Positions 1-9,700 of a DNA stretch of 64,000 nt are shown here, one piece after another. Numbering within the stretch: position 1 is the stretch's first letter; every line of letters starts with the position of its first letter. A program made the translations under genes and the position numbers. The notes under the pieces are model-generated. The model was not told the DNA's origin. It saw nothing but the letters and a program-made list of their open reading frames with translations, and made no database searches. Source of the stretch: Dyadobacter soli (lineage in GTDB: Bacteria; Bacteroidota; Bacteroidia; Cytophagales; Spirosomataceae); the NCBI RefSeq assembly GCF_900101885.1, contig NZ_FNAN01000018.1, forward strand, positions 62,001 through 126,000, in the 5' to 3' direction.

Positions 1-899
1 TTGGTAATAAGGTTTGCGGGAAGAATAGGTACGGACGATCCACCGGCAACCAGTGCTTTCAGGTAATGTCCTTTGCGGATACCGCCGCAGTATTCATCCG
101 AATTCAAAAACTCGTCTACGCTCACACCCAGCTCGATTTCATAAACACCGGGCTTTTGAATGTGTCCTGAGGCCGAAATCAGTTTAGTACCGGTGCTTCT
201 GCCGATCCCGATCGCCGCATAAGCATCACCGCCGTTATTGATGATCCAGGACATATTTGCGATCGACTCGACATTGTTCACCACCGTTGGGCTCTGGTAA
301 AGTCCTTTCACCGCAGGGAATGGCGGCTTGTTTCTCGGGTTACCTCTTTTACCTTCGAGCGATTCGAGCAATGCAGTTTCTTCACCGCATATGTAAGCGC
401 CGCCGCCCGGCTGTACGACCAGTTCAAGGTCATAGCCCGAGCCAAGGATATTTTTACCTAAAAACCCTTGTGCTTTCGCTTCCGCAATGGCTTTTTCCAG
501 AATGCGGATCACGTACATGAGCTCGCCGCGCACGTAGATGAACGACTTGTTGGCGCCCAATGCAAAGCTGGAAATGATCATACCCTCTATCAGAAGGTGA
601 GGGATACATTTCATCAGATGGTGGTCCTTGAAAGTACCGGGCTCCGATTCATCGGCATTACATACCAGGTAACGGGGAACGCCCTCGGGCTTGGCCAGGA
701 AGCCCCATTTCATACCCATAGGGAAACCAGCACCACCCCGGCCGCGCACACCTGATTTTTTTGCTTCTTCCACCACCTCCTCCGGGGTCATGGTTTTGAT
801 AGCCTTTTCAACGGCAGTATAGCCTCCCTGTTTGCGATAAACATCGAAGGTTTCGATACCGGGGACATTAATATGCTCCGTTAAAATTTTTCTAGCCAT
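1..899 (-). CDS. nuoF: NADH-quinone oxidoreductase subunit F (NuoF), 3' end cut off
   Basis: Peripheral-arm subunit of respiratory complex I that binds FMN and NADH and passes electrons to the iron-sulfur chain. The reading frame opens with ATG at 899 and runs without a stop to the window edge, so about 299 N-terminal codons are visible. Recognisable are the FMN-site loop GRGGAGFPMGMKW near residue 50, CNADESEPGTF about 30 residues later, and GGGAYICGEETALLESLEG near residue 150, all hallmarks of the family. The cysteines that bind the N3 cluster lie in the missing C-terminal part. It starts 30 bases after the nuoE stop, at the downstream end of the visible operon. Confidence 0.96.
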   Translation of the reverse strand, partial: MARKILTEHINVPGIETFDVYRKQGGYTAVEKAIKTMTPEEVVEEAKKSGVRGRGGAGFPMGMKWGFLAKPEGVPRYLVCNADESEPGTFKDHHLMKCIPHLLIEGMIISSFALGANKSFIYVRGELMYVIRILEKAIAEAKAQGFLGKNILGSGYDLELVVQPGGGAYICGEETALLESLEGKRGNPRNKPPFPAVKGLYQSPTVVNNVESIANMSWIINNGGDAYAAIGIGRSTGTKLISASGHIQKPGVYEIELGVSVDEFLNSDEYCGGIRKGHYLKALVAGGSSVPILPANLIT

Positions 900-929
900 T
901 TGAGGATAATATTTTCAGCTCCTGAAAGC

Positions 930-1448
930 TTATTTACTTAAATCTTCTATGATTTGGTCGACCTTCTCGTTGGTCAGATTCATGTAGAACTGCTCACGGA
1001 TCTGGAATACCGGCCCCCATCCGCATGCGGCGAGGCATTCTACTTCTTTCAATGTAAACAGGCCGTCGGCGGTGGTACCACCTGCGTCAATGCCCAGTTT
1101 TTGCTTCAAATGCCCGTACACATCTTCTCCGCCCATGAGGCAGCAAGGGCCTGTTCGGCAATATTCGATCACATGCTTGCCCACCGGGTCGAGGTGGTAC
1201 ATGGTATAAAAAGAAGCTACCTCGTAAACCTCAACGGGTTCTATGCTTAAAATACCTGCTACATAATCCATTACATCGCTGCTCAGCCAGCCCCATTGTT
1301 CCTGCGCCACGTGCAAAACAGGCAAAAGAGCCGATTTTTGGCGGCCCTCCGGATAACGTGCGATAATTTCTTTTACTGTTTCAAGTCGTTCGGGTGTGAA
1401 CGCAACCAGATTAGGTGATTCGGTCATTTCTAAATAGGTCTTTAACAA
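930..1448 (-). CDS. nuoE: NADH-quinone oxidoreductase subunit E (NuoE)
   Basis: 172-residue thioredoxin-like [2Fe-2S] subunit of complex I that works with NuoF at the NADH-oxidising tip. The four cluster ligands are visible as CRTGPC and, further on, CLAAC. The length fits the family. The ATG at 1448 lies three bases beyond the nuoD stop, so translation is probably coupled; an internal Met eight residues in is an alternative start. Part of the nuoA-F transcript. Confidence 0.95.
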   Translation of the reverse strand: MLKTYLEMTESPNLVAFTPERLETVKEIIARYPEGRQKSALLPVLHVAQEQWGWLSSDVMDYVAGILSIEPVEVYEVASFYTMYHLDPVGKHVIEYCRTGPCCLMGGEDVYGHLKQKLGIDAGGTTADGLFTLKEVECLAACGWGPVFQIREQFYMNLTNEKVDQIIEDLSK

Positions 1449-1451
1449 ACT

Positions 1452-2678
1452 TTAAGCGTCCAGTTCACCTGCAATTACGTTCAGGCTACTCATCGTCAGG
1501 ATTGCATCCGACAGTGATGAGCCTTTGCACATTTCAGGATAAGCCTGATAATAAATAAAGCTTGGCCTGCGGAAATGCAGACGGTACGGAGCCCTGCCGC
1601 CATCGCTGATCAGGTAGAAGCCCAGCTCGCCGTTTCCTCCTTCCACAGCATGGTATACTTCCCCGGCCGGTGCGTCGATTTCGCCCATTACAATTTTGAA
1701 ATGGTAGATGAGCGCTTCCATATTGTGGTAAACCTCGTTTTTCGGAGGCAGGTAATATTCGGGAGCGTCGGCGTAGTAGGGGCCTTCGGGAAGATTGTTG
1801 ATGGCTTGCTCCACAATGCGAAGGCTTTGCCACATTTCTTCATTACGGACCATGTATCGGTCGTAAGTATCGCCATTCTGTCCGATGGGGACGTCGAATT
1901 CAAAATCCTCGTACGATGAATACGGGTTCATCACGCGCACGTCGTAATCCACACCCGCAGCACGCAGGTTAGGACCGGTGAAGCCGTAAGACAATGCTCT
2001 TTCCGCCGAAATAGGACCCACATTAATGGTACGGTCCATGAAAATCCGGTTACGGTTGAGCAGCTTTTCCAGCTCTCTTAGTACCGGCGGGAAAGATTTG
2101 ATGAACTCCTTGATCTTGCGGATAGCTGTGCTTGAAAGGTCACGCTCCATACCGCCGAGGCGGCCCATGTTGGTCGTAAGACGTGCTCCGCAAACTTCCT
2201 CGTAGATTTCGTACACTTCCTCGCGCTTCTGCATTACGTACAGAAAGCCGGTGAATGCACCGGTGTCCACGCCGAGGATACTGTTACAGATAATATGGTC
2301 GGTAATACGTGCGAGCTCCATCATAAGCACGCGGATGTACTGCGCGCGCTTGGGAACCTCCACGCCCAGGAACTTCTCCATCGTCATATGCCATCCCAGA
2401 TTGTTGATCGGGGAGGAGCAATAGTTCATGCGATCGGTGAGCGTGGTAATCTGGTAAAACGGCCTTCTTTCGGCAATTTTTTCAAACGCCCGGTGGATAT
2501 AACCGATCGTCTGCTCACCTGAAACGATCTTTTCGCCATCCATTTTGAGGATGTTCTGGAAAATACCGTGGGTAGCAGGGTGGGTCGGGCCGAGGTTGAG
2601 GGTGGTCAGTTCTTCTACGAGTTCGGGTAACTCGTTTTGAGAAGGGACATTATGCGGTAATAATTCAATATCTGCCAT
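1452..2678 (-). CDS. nuoD: NADH-quinone oxidoreductase subunit D (NuoD)
   Basis: 408-residue 49-kDa-type subunit of complex I, which with NuoB forms the quinone-binding cavity. Visible family features are the LGPTHPATHG stretch near residue 30, GWHMTMEKFLGVEVP, RLGGMERD, and a C-terminal end of the hydrogenase-like fold. nuoC and nuoD are separate genes here, not fused as in enterobacteria. The start is 17 bases after the nuoC stop. Confidence 0.96.
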   Translation of the reverse strand: MADIELLPHNVPSQNELPELVEELTTLNLGPTHPATHGIFQNILKMDGEKIVSGEQTIGYIHRAFEKIAERRPFYQITTLTDRMNYCSSPINNLGWHMTMEKFLGVEVPKRAQYIRVLMMELARITDHIICNSILGVDTGAFTGFLYVMQKREEVYEIYEEVCGARLTTNMGRLGGMERDLSSTAIRKIKEFIKSFPPVLRELEKLLNRNRIFMDRTINVGPISAERALSYGFTGPNLRAAGVDYDVRVMNPYSSYEDFEFDVPIGQNGDTYDRYMVRNEEMWQSLRIVEQAINNLPEGPYYADAPEYYLPPKNEVYHNMEALIYHFKIVMGEIDAPAGEVYHAVEGGNGELGFYLISDGGRAPYRLHFRRPSFIYYQAYPEMCKGSSLSDAILTMSSLNVIAGELDA

Positions 2679-2695
2679 ATCTTACTCAATATAGA

Positions 2696-3196
2696 TCATC
2701 GGCCGAAAAGGGCGTCAATTTTATCTTCGCGGGTCGCATCCTCCATCGGGTACTCCTTGCGCATCGGGAAATAGTCCATTTCCTCAATGTTCAGAATGCG
2801 TCTCAGGTTAGGATGGCCGTCAAACAAGATACCAAAAAAATCATAGGTTTCGCGCTCCATCCAGTTTGCGCTGGCGAAGAGACCGGTTGCGGTCGGAATG
2901 TGAATATCAGCTTCCGAAATGGCTACCTTAATGCGAATGCGGAAATTGTGCACGAAACTGTGCATGTGATAAACCACCACGAATTCCTTGCCGGTATTGT
3001 CGGGGTATTGCACGCCTGTAATGTCGGTCAGGAATATTACCTGGTAGTTTTTATGGTCTCTCAGGAACTCCATCAGTGGAATAATCTCTTCGCGGGTCGT
3101 TGAGAGCGTCAACAGGCCATACGGCTCTTCAAAGTCAAAAACCTGATCGCCGAATTTTTCCAAAAGCCCTTCGGCTACCTCCTGGTTCGTAAGCAT
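2696..3196 (-). CDS. nuoC: NADH-quinone oxidoreductase subunit C (NuoC)
   Basis: 166-residue 30-kDa-type subunit of the complex I peripheral arm, bridging NuoD and NuoB/I. The diagnostic C-terminal signature ERETYDFFGILFDGHPNLRR is present around residues 113-132, followed by the short YPMEDATRED tail. The start codon is six bases beyond the nuoB stop, in keeping with a single polycistronic message. Confidence 0.95.
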   Translation of the reverse strand: MLTNQEVAEGLLEKFGDQVFDFEEPYGLLTLSTTREEIIPLMEFLRDHKNYQVIFLTDITGVQYPDNTGKEFVVVYHMHSFVHNFRIRIKVAISEADIHIPTATGLFASANWMERETYDFFGILFDGHPNLRRILNIEEMDYFPMRKEYPMEDATREDKIDALFGR

Positions 3197-3202
3197 AGGG
3201 GG

Positions 3203-3745
3203 TTACTGAATGTTATATGATGCCAATAGTTCCTGGTATTCGTCGGTATTACGGCGGCGAAGCTTTTCATTCTGAGCCAGATACTGGATCTGCATCAGGC
3301 CGTCGATGATCTGCTCCGGGCGTGGAGGGCATCCTGGTACGTACACGTCCACGGGAATAATGCGGTCGATACCCTGCAAAACGCTGTAAGTATCGAAAAT
3401 ACCACCGCTCGATGCACAAGCGCCAACGGCCATTACCCAGCGGGGTTCGGCCATTTGAAGGTAAACCTGCTTTACCACCGGTGCCATTTTCTTCGCAATG
3501 GTTCCCATTACCATCAGCAAATCGGCCTGACGTGGCGAGAAGCTGGGACGTTCGGAACCGAAACGCGAAATATCGTAATGCGCGCCCATGGTAGCCATGA
3601 ACTCTATCCCGCAACATGAAGTGGCAAATGGCAATGGCCAGAGTGAGTAGCTGCGTGCCAGACCGATCGCTTCGTCGAATGAAGTTGCAAAAAAACCAGA
3701 TCCGCTGTGTCCTTGCGGAGCCTCCACTATCTTTACTTCTTTCAT
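3203..3745 (-). CDS. nuoB: NADH-quinone oxidoreductase subunit B (NuoB)
   Basis: 180-residue subunit that carries the terminal N2 [4Fe-4S] cluster, the direct electron donor to quinone. The tandem cysteines TSCCGIEFMA, the later GACASSGG and VPGCPPRPE supply the ligands. The length and motif order are typical. Lies between nuoA and nuoC with short spacers. Confidence 0.96.
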   Translation of the reverse strand: MKEVKIVEAPQGHSGSGFFATSFDEAIGLARSYSLWPLPFATSCCGIEFMATMGAHYDISRFGSERPSFSPRQADLLMVMGTIAKKMAPVVKQVYLQMAEPRWVMAVGACASSGGIFDTYSVLQGIDRIIPVDVYVPGCPPRPEQIIDGLMQIQYLAQNEKLRRRNTDEYQELLASYNIQ

Positions 3746-3772
3746 AATTCTTTGTATTTCAATGTTCGAAGC

Positions 3773-4147
3773 CTATTCTTCCCAGTTCAGTACGCCCTTG
3801 CGGATCACGTAATAGAAACCGGACAAGAGAAGTGCCATGAACAATAACATTTCCACGAAACCGAACATTCCCAGGCCTTTGAAATTAACCGCCCAGGGAT
3901 ACATGAAAATCACCTCTACATCGAACAAAACGAAGAGAATAGCCACCAGAAAGTATTTCACGGAAATAGGCGTCCTGGCGTCACCAACTGACTCGATACC
4001 GCATTCGAACGGATCGTCTTTCAATTTGCTTCTGCGGCTGGGACCGATAAGGTGAGTGACAATCATCGTGCCACCAATGAAGCCGGCGGCGAGCAAAAAT
4101 TGCACAATGATGGGCAAATAATCGGAAGGAAGATATTCGTTTTTCAT
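3773..4147 (-). CDS. nuoA: NADH-quinone oxidoreductase subunit A (NuoA)
   Basis: 124-residue membrane subunit of complex I with three hydrophobic segments. The conserved loop DDPFECGIESVGDAR, and a second conserved stretch YFLVAILFVLFDVEVIF, identify it. The frame is open a further 13 codons upstream, but the ATG at 4147 (MKNEYLPSDY) gives the usual length and N terminus. First gene of the visible nuo operon; the next gene upstream ends at 4346 behind a hairpin, so the operon promoter should lie between about 4150 and 4290. Confidence 0.94.
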   Translation of the reverse strand: MKNEYLPSDYLPIIVQFLLAAGFIGGTMIVTHLIGPSRRSKLKDDPFECGIESVGDARTPISVKYFLVAILFVLFDVEVIFMYPWAVNFKGLGMFGFVEMLLFMALLLSGFYYVIRKGVLNWEE

Positions 4148-4288
4148 TATTATGATCCGGTTACAGAGGGTCAGGAAAGCGGCCAAAAACTGTGGTCAAT
4201 GGGTTACATTCCTCCCCGTCTCTCAAAATTAGGCTTTGCAAATTTATCAATCAAATTCTTTACTTTTTCTTTTGTCTAATTAGTATCA

Positions 4289-4326
4289 TACTAAATAAGC
4301 CCCGTTGTGGCGGGGCTTATTTAGTA
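4289..4326 (-). terminator. Strong hairpin terminator after the 4346-6511 gene
   Basis: A perfect 16-bp inverted repeat (4289-4304 and 4311-4326, GC-rich core AGCCCCG/CGGGGCT, six-base loop) lies 20 bases past the stop of the minus-strand esterase gene. The stem ends in A/T-rich flanks on both sides rather than a long T-run. It isolates the esterase gene from nuoA. Confidence 0.75.
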
Positions 4327-4345
4327 CTTATCGAAGAAAAAATAT

Positions 4346-6511
4346 TTATCTGATTACAATTTGCTTGGTAAGGCTCTGTCCCTGACCGGTTACGCGGAGA
4401 ATGTATTTCCCGGTAGGCAAAAGGCCTACATCGACCTGCATACGGCTGTCGAGCAGCTTTGGAGTGGTGGTTTTGATCACATTACCGCGTATGTCGAAAA
4501 GCTCGATGGCCGCGTCTTTGATGTTCTCCCGTGACTCGATGTAAATGTAAGCGCCCTGGCTTGGGTTAGGGTAGATCACCACCTCATTCTGCTCATTGGT
4601 TTTGAATTCCCTCGAAGCCGTGTCGGAGTAGCAAATCAGGTTATTGCTGCCGATCGAGTAGGTAACTTTCGCTTTGGTCGTATAAACACCGGATTTTACG
4701 AGTTTGAGCAAAGTAGCAGTCGTATCGCTCTCGGAACCCGGACGTCGCCAGATGAAGCTTTCATTCAGCTCTGTACCTTCCGGAATGCTGGCCGAAATGC
4801 TGAAAGGCCCTGACGGTTCGATGGTCGGTTTTGATATCTTGGCGCGAATAGTCAATTTGGAAGCGGAAGAGTTATCAGACACGCACCCGAAGATATTCCT
4901 GGCTTTTACATAAAAGTTTCCGCTTTCGCCAAGTCTGGCAGTCGCACCGGTCGTAAGGGCCGTATTAGAGCCTTCTTTATACCAGCTGTAAATTTCGCCT
5001 TCATTTTGTACCGAAAACTGGAAGGATGAATCTGCACAAGCCTGCTGCTCGCCTTGCTGGATAATGCTCGGCTGTTTCGGTGTCGCATCATTGTCCAGGA
5101 CGACGATGGGCGTCAGAATGGAGTTACCCGAGGCATCTTTGACAGTGGCACGGTAAGAGCCCGCTTTTGTGACTTTGATAGAACTGGAAACCTCCTTAGT
5201 GTTCCACGCATAGGAAGAGTAACCTGCCGGCAGTGTCAATGTAACGCCGTTGTTGTCAATAACGCAGGCGGCAGTAACCGAAGGTACTTCTACGGGATTT
5301 ACTGGCGTCACGGTGGAAAAGAAATTGGCTTCCAATGTTCCTGCCCAGGCATTGGCGAGGATTGTAAGTGCTCTTACTGTTCCTTCTTTATCTTCCGTGC
5401 CTTTTCCTACGAAGTGCGTACCATCGCCACGGTCAGGCGAGAGGGGATCGGTTTCAGGACCTGGGTAGGTTGGGTTGAAAGGAGTGTTGAGTACGGCGTT
5501 TTGTGCAGCAATGATATTAGGATTGATGTCCGATACGACATTTCTACCTTCCGAAGTCCGCGAAGTGCGGGCAATTACCCAGGTTATACGCTTCCCGGTT
5601 TCGGCGCCGAGACGGTTCATGATGAATTGAAGATCGCGGGTGTAATCGGCCGGTGGCGTATTAAATAACGCGTCGGTTTCACCCTGCATCCAGAGAACGG
5701 CCCTGAGACCATATTGGTTGGCATAGTTGCGCGCGGCTATGCGAAGATTCGCGTAAGGCATTTCAGGAGAATAAACGAAGCCGCCGTACTTGTTTTGAGT
5801 AGGAAGGCCCTTTGCACTGCTTGCCCAGTTTTCAATGGATGTACCTTCCCAGGCGGTATTGATGAACAGAACAGGTACATTCAATTTGGAAACGAGCTGA
5901 TCGCCGAGGAGGCCCCAGCACCAGGCCGACAGACCCCGCGGTGCTATAACATTGAGGTTGTTGCTTATTTTCTTGAATTCCGGCGGGGTAGGGTCGGTGA
6001 GCCTGTCGACAGTGTCGTTGCTGTAATTGGAAACATATAGCACCCGATCGTCCATCGCCGATGGTCCGGGATAGTCTCTGAGGCCCTGCGCGTTCGACTG
6101 TCCGGCGATTATAAACACCTCACCGACACCAAAACGGGCCAGCACATCGCGGCCAACCACTTTTCCATCGGAAATACCGCGAACTTCCAGGGAGTACCAT
6201 CCGCCGATCAATGTGATCGTTCCGGAGAAAATACCTCCCTCGGGAGCGATTTGCAAAGTTTGCCAGGGTGTTTCCACGCCCTGCCCTTGAAGTACCGGCA
6301 CAGCCCTTACCTCGATTTTTTCAACGGGTACCGTGAATGTACCGTTCACCTGAACCTCCCTCTGACCGGCCATGTCACGCTGGTAGACAGATTGTAGAAC
6401 AGGAGAAGTAATTCTAAATAGAGGTTTGTCTTGGGAAAATGCTACTGATGAAAAAATACAAATCAACAGTAACGCCTTTGCCACTACCGGAAGAATAAAT
6501 CTACTACGCAT
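4346..6511 (-). CDS. Secreted SGNH/SASA-family carbohydrate esterase with T9SS sorting domain
   Basis: Predicted 721-residue exported protein. A signal peptide (MRSRFILPVV to VAFSQ) supports the ATG at 6511 over the ORF's first Met 22 codons upstream. After a beta-rich leader comes a sialate O-acetylesterase-like (SASA) domain with GQSNAQG (nucleophile Ser) near residue 140, WMQGETDA near 280 and GDGTHF (Asp-His pair) near 375. These form the SGNH triad and oxyanion hole. Two or three Ig-like modules with paired cysteines follow. The end (VVIYPNPSQG to LTKQIVIR) is a type A T9SS C-terminal sorting domain. Probably removes acetyl groups from plant or other polysaccharides at the cell surface; the substrate cannot be read from sequence. 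The larger paralogue lies directly upstream. Confidence 0.85.
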   Translation of the reverse strand: MRSRFILPVVAKALLLICIFSSVAFSQDKPLFRITSPVLQSVYQRDMAGQREVQVNGTFTVPVEKIEVRAVPVLQGQGVETPWQTLQIAPEGGIFSGTITLIGGWYSLEVRGISDGKVVGRDVLARFGVGEVFIIAGQSNAQGLRDYPGPSAMDDRVLYVSNYSNDTVDRLTDPTPPEFKKISNNLNVIAPRGLSAWCWGLLGDQLVSKLNVPVLFINTAWEGTSIENWASSAKGLPTQNKYGGFVYSPEMPYANLRIAARNYANQYGLRAVLWMQGETDALFNTPPADYTRDLQFIMNRLGAETGKRITWVIARTSRTSEGRNVVSDINPNIIAAQNAVLNTPFNPTYPGPETDPLSPDRGDGTHFVGKGTEDKEGTVRALTILANAWAGTLEANFFSTVTPVNPVEVPSVTAACVIDNNGVTLTLPAGYSSYAWNTKEVSSSIKVTKAGSYRATVKDASGNSILTPIVVLDNDATPKQPSIIQQGEQQACADSSFQFSVQNEGEIYSWYKEGSNTALTTGATARLGESGNFYVKARNIFGCVSDNSSASKLTIRAKISKPTIEPSGPFSISASIPEGTELNESFIWRRPGSESDTTATLLKLVKSGVYTTKAKVTYSIGSNNLICYSDTASREFKTNEQNEVVIYPNPSQGAYIYIESRENIKDAAIELFDIRGNVIKTTTPKLLDSRMQVDVGLLPTGKYILRVTGQGQSLTKQIVIR

Positions 6512-6591
6512 TGGGAATTCTGATACAGGTAAAGTTTTCTGGGCTCTAACGAAGGATAATTTTGTTAAACTGCTCAATTACAAAACGGTCA

Positions 6592-6599
6592 CAAAGGTA
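6592..6599 (-). promoter_or_regulatory. Candidate -7 promoter box (TACCTTTG) for the 4346-6511 gene
   Basis: On the minus strand TACCTTTG matches the Bacteroidota -7 consensus TAnnTTTG exactly, about 80 bases upstream of the ATG at 6511. No clear -33 TTTG was seen at the expected spacing. It overlaps a CGGTCACAAA decamer that recurs twice elsewhere in the window. Confidence 0.4.
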
Positions 6600-6699
6600 A
6601 CGGAATATTTTCGCTAAAATATCACTATTCCGTTTTTTTGATCAATCGTAACAGAAGCACCGCGTTTCAACGCAAATGGGGCTGCGCTTTAAAATGCAA

Positions 6700-6737
6700 A
6701 AAGGACGAAGCGGGAAATCGGTAATGCTTCGTCCTTT
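6700..6737 (-). terminator. Rho-independent terminator after the 6763-9948 gene
   Basis: A 12-bp stem (6700-6711 with 6726-6737, AAAGGACGAAGC and its complement) with a 14-base loop begins 26 bases past the stop. Read on the minus strand it is followed by a T-rich stretch (TTTTTGCATTTT). Confidence 0.8.
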
Positions 6738-6762
6738 CGTTGCCGGGTGTGAATACGGCTAT

Positions 6763-9700
6763 TTATCTTACGATCACCAGCTTCTGTGTTGCATTCAGAG
6801 CAGGTGAATTAATGCGGATAATATAGATCCCGCTAGAGAGTCCCGTCAGGTTGAAATATTGCGGTCTATCGAACTTCTGAACCCGGAAAGTGCGGTGAAT
6901 TACCCCGCGGCTATCGATGATCTGAACATCCGCATTCACCAGGTCGGCGTATGCTTCGATGGTCACTTTGTCGGACGCGTTGGGGTTAGGATAAGCTACG
7001 AAGCCCGGGTTATTGGTATCCAGATAGAACAGGAACGGTTCCGAGAAATCGGAGTAGCAGGTTAGCGTTTCACTGTAAACGATCGTATTGTTCACGACGT
7101 AGTTCCCCGCTTTTACAGCTTTCAATGTCGCACTGGTTTCAGTTAGTACCGAATTGTTGTACTTCCAAACGTGTTCACCCGCATTGAGGTTATTCTCGGC
7201 GAACAAGGTATAAACACCCGTCTGGCGGATCACAGGTACACTAGGTGACGGCTTCACATCCACAGGCACCGGCGCGGAATAAGGAGAATAACATCCCTGC
7301 TGATCCTGAATGCGAGCCGAATAGCTGCCTGTTGCGAAAACCTCGATGCTGTCGCCTTCGAGACCGTTATTCCAGAAAAAAGCACTTCCATTAGCGGCTT
7401 TCAACACGATGGTGTCGCCATCGCAGAAAGTAGTGGCCTGCCGTGCCGTTATCTCAGGTGCGGAAGGGAGCGCGAGGGTTTGGGTTGAAATCTGGTTACT
7501 CGGATCCGAATAGCATTGAAACTGGTTGATCGTTTGTACCGAGTACGTGCCGGCGACGGTCACTTTCAGGCTTTGCTGGGATGATCCGTCACTCCACAAA
7601 TAGCCAGTGGCTGTGGTTGAGGTCAGTTGAACACTTAGGTCGGCGCAGAATGTCGTCGGGCCATCGGCGGTGATGACCGGTGTTGACGGCAGCGGGTTCA
7701 TTACCACGGCTACCACCGGAGAAACCGGGGAAACACAGCCGTTTTCATCTTTTGCTGAAATTGTAAAATTGCCCGACGCCCGGATTTCGATCTCACGGTC
7801 GGTTGAGCCGTTGCTCCACTGATAGTTGTACGCCTCGCTGCTGCGTAATGTAGTGTAGTCGCGCTCGCAGAATGTGGTCGGGCGCAGCGCGGTCACGGTA
7901 GGCGTCGCAGGGAGCGCATTAACCTTCACATTCACCTCATCCGAGGTCGATTCACAGCCATTTCCGTCGCGCTGCTTCAAAGTGAACTTGCCGGTAGTAG
8001 TTACCGCAATGGCTTTTGTGGTAGCGTTGGTGCTCCATATGTTTCCCGAATCGTAATTGGAAGTCATAGTGACGTTACCACCATCACAAAAGGTCGTTTC
8101 TCCGCTCAAAGCAATAACAGGCTTTTCCGGCAGCGGATTTACTTTCACACTAATAGGATCTGATTCAGGGGAGAAGCAACCCACGTCATCCAATGCTTTC
8201 ACCCGGTAATCGCCGGAGCTCACCACTGTAATGGTGGCATTGTTGGCACCATTGGACCAGACACTTTTTACTTTTGAATCCGAGATCAGGTTCACTTCGC
8301 CGCCCTGGCAAAAAGTAATCGCTCCGGAAGCCGTAATTTTGGGTTTGTCGGGAAGCGGTGAGTTGAGCACCTGCATGGCCACTTTCTGTGAAGAAGCCTC
8401 GCAGCCATAAATGTTTTTAACTGTAACAAAATATTCACCGCCCGCTGTCACCGGCAATCTGTCGCCCGTAGCACCGGTGTTCCAGACTGCATTGTCTGCC
8501 GTGCTCGATACGAGCGTAGCGGTGTTGCCTAGGCACACGGGGTTGCTGCCTTCGATCGTTACAGTTGGCTGGTTGGGCTGGATCTGCTCATTCACGCGGA
8601 TTTCAGGCGAGAAAATGTAGTTGCCCCTGTCGTCCCGTGCCTTCACATAATAGGTTCCATTTCCTACTACGACGCTGCTGGATGATTGTCCATTGTTCCA
8701 GCTAAACGAGTTGAGTCCGACCGGATCTGCCGTAATGGTAATATTGCCGTTTCCGGCGCAATTTGCCGTAATCCTGAGAGGCCGCTGTGCCTGGTAAGGC
8801 TCCGATCGGGCAAAGAAATCGTCGGTAAGCGAGTTGGCCCAGGCATCGCCAAGCTGGATAAGGCCATCTCCCCAAAAGTGGGCACCATCGTTATCAAAAC
8901 CAAGACGAGGAACCTGAATGAGGTCAGTATTGGGGCCTTCAAAGACATTGGGCACGTTAAGGATTACTCGTCTCTGCCCGTCCGTGACCTGCGAATCGCT
9001 GCCGTGGTCGTCATCATAAGAAGTAATGGAGACCATCCATGAAATGTTCTTGCCTGATTCGTTCCGGCTGGTTTCAATGATGGTTTTCAACTCATCAAAA
9101 TACCTGTCGGTCGGGGTATCTTTAAAATTGTCCGCCTCACCTTGAAGCCAAAGCACTCCACGCAGGCCGGTAATCGGTGTATATCGTTGGATTACATTCC
9201 GGAAGTTTCCATATGGCATACCGTCGGGTTGAATCCAAACGGGGGCGTACACAGACATGGTGTTACCATTAATGCTCTCTTTCCAGTTACGCGAAGCCAT
9301 TCCCGTCCAGCCTGTGTTGAAAAACAAAATCGGGACATTAAGCCTCGCAGCGAGGCGATCACCGAGGCGTCCCCAGCACCATGCAGCGGGACCACGGGGA
9401 GAAATGCTGCTTTGAGCGTCGACGTGATGGAATGACGGGCGTTCCGGCAGTTCAAACGGGTAATCGCCTATCTCGTAGTTATTGATAGAATTAACACGAT
9501 CGTCTTGTGCACCCTGGTTGTTAAACCTGCCGTCGTTAAATCCTTGTGCATTCGACTGTCCCGCAATCAGGAAAACCTCGCCAATTCCCACATGGTCCAC
9601 GGATTTGGTGTCCACGAGCTGGCCACCTTTCCAGCCCCTGACTTCCAGGCGATACCAGCCGCCCTGTACGGGAATATATCCTGAGAAAAAGCCTCCCTGG

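Noticed and set aside
7100..8760. Repeat DNA in the large esterase gene considered as a mobile or satellite element
   Set aside because: The repetition is at protein level (Ig-like modules) with diverged DNA, so it is part of the gene.
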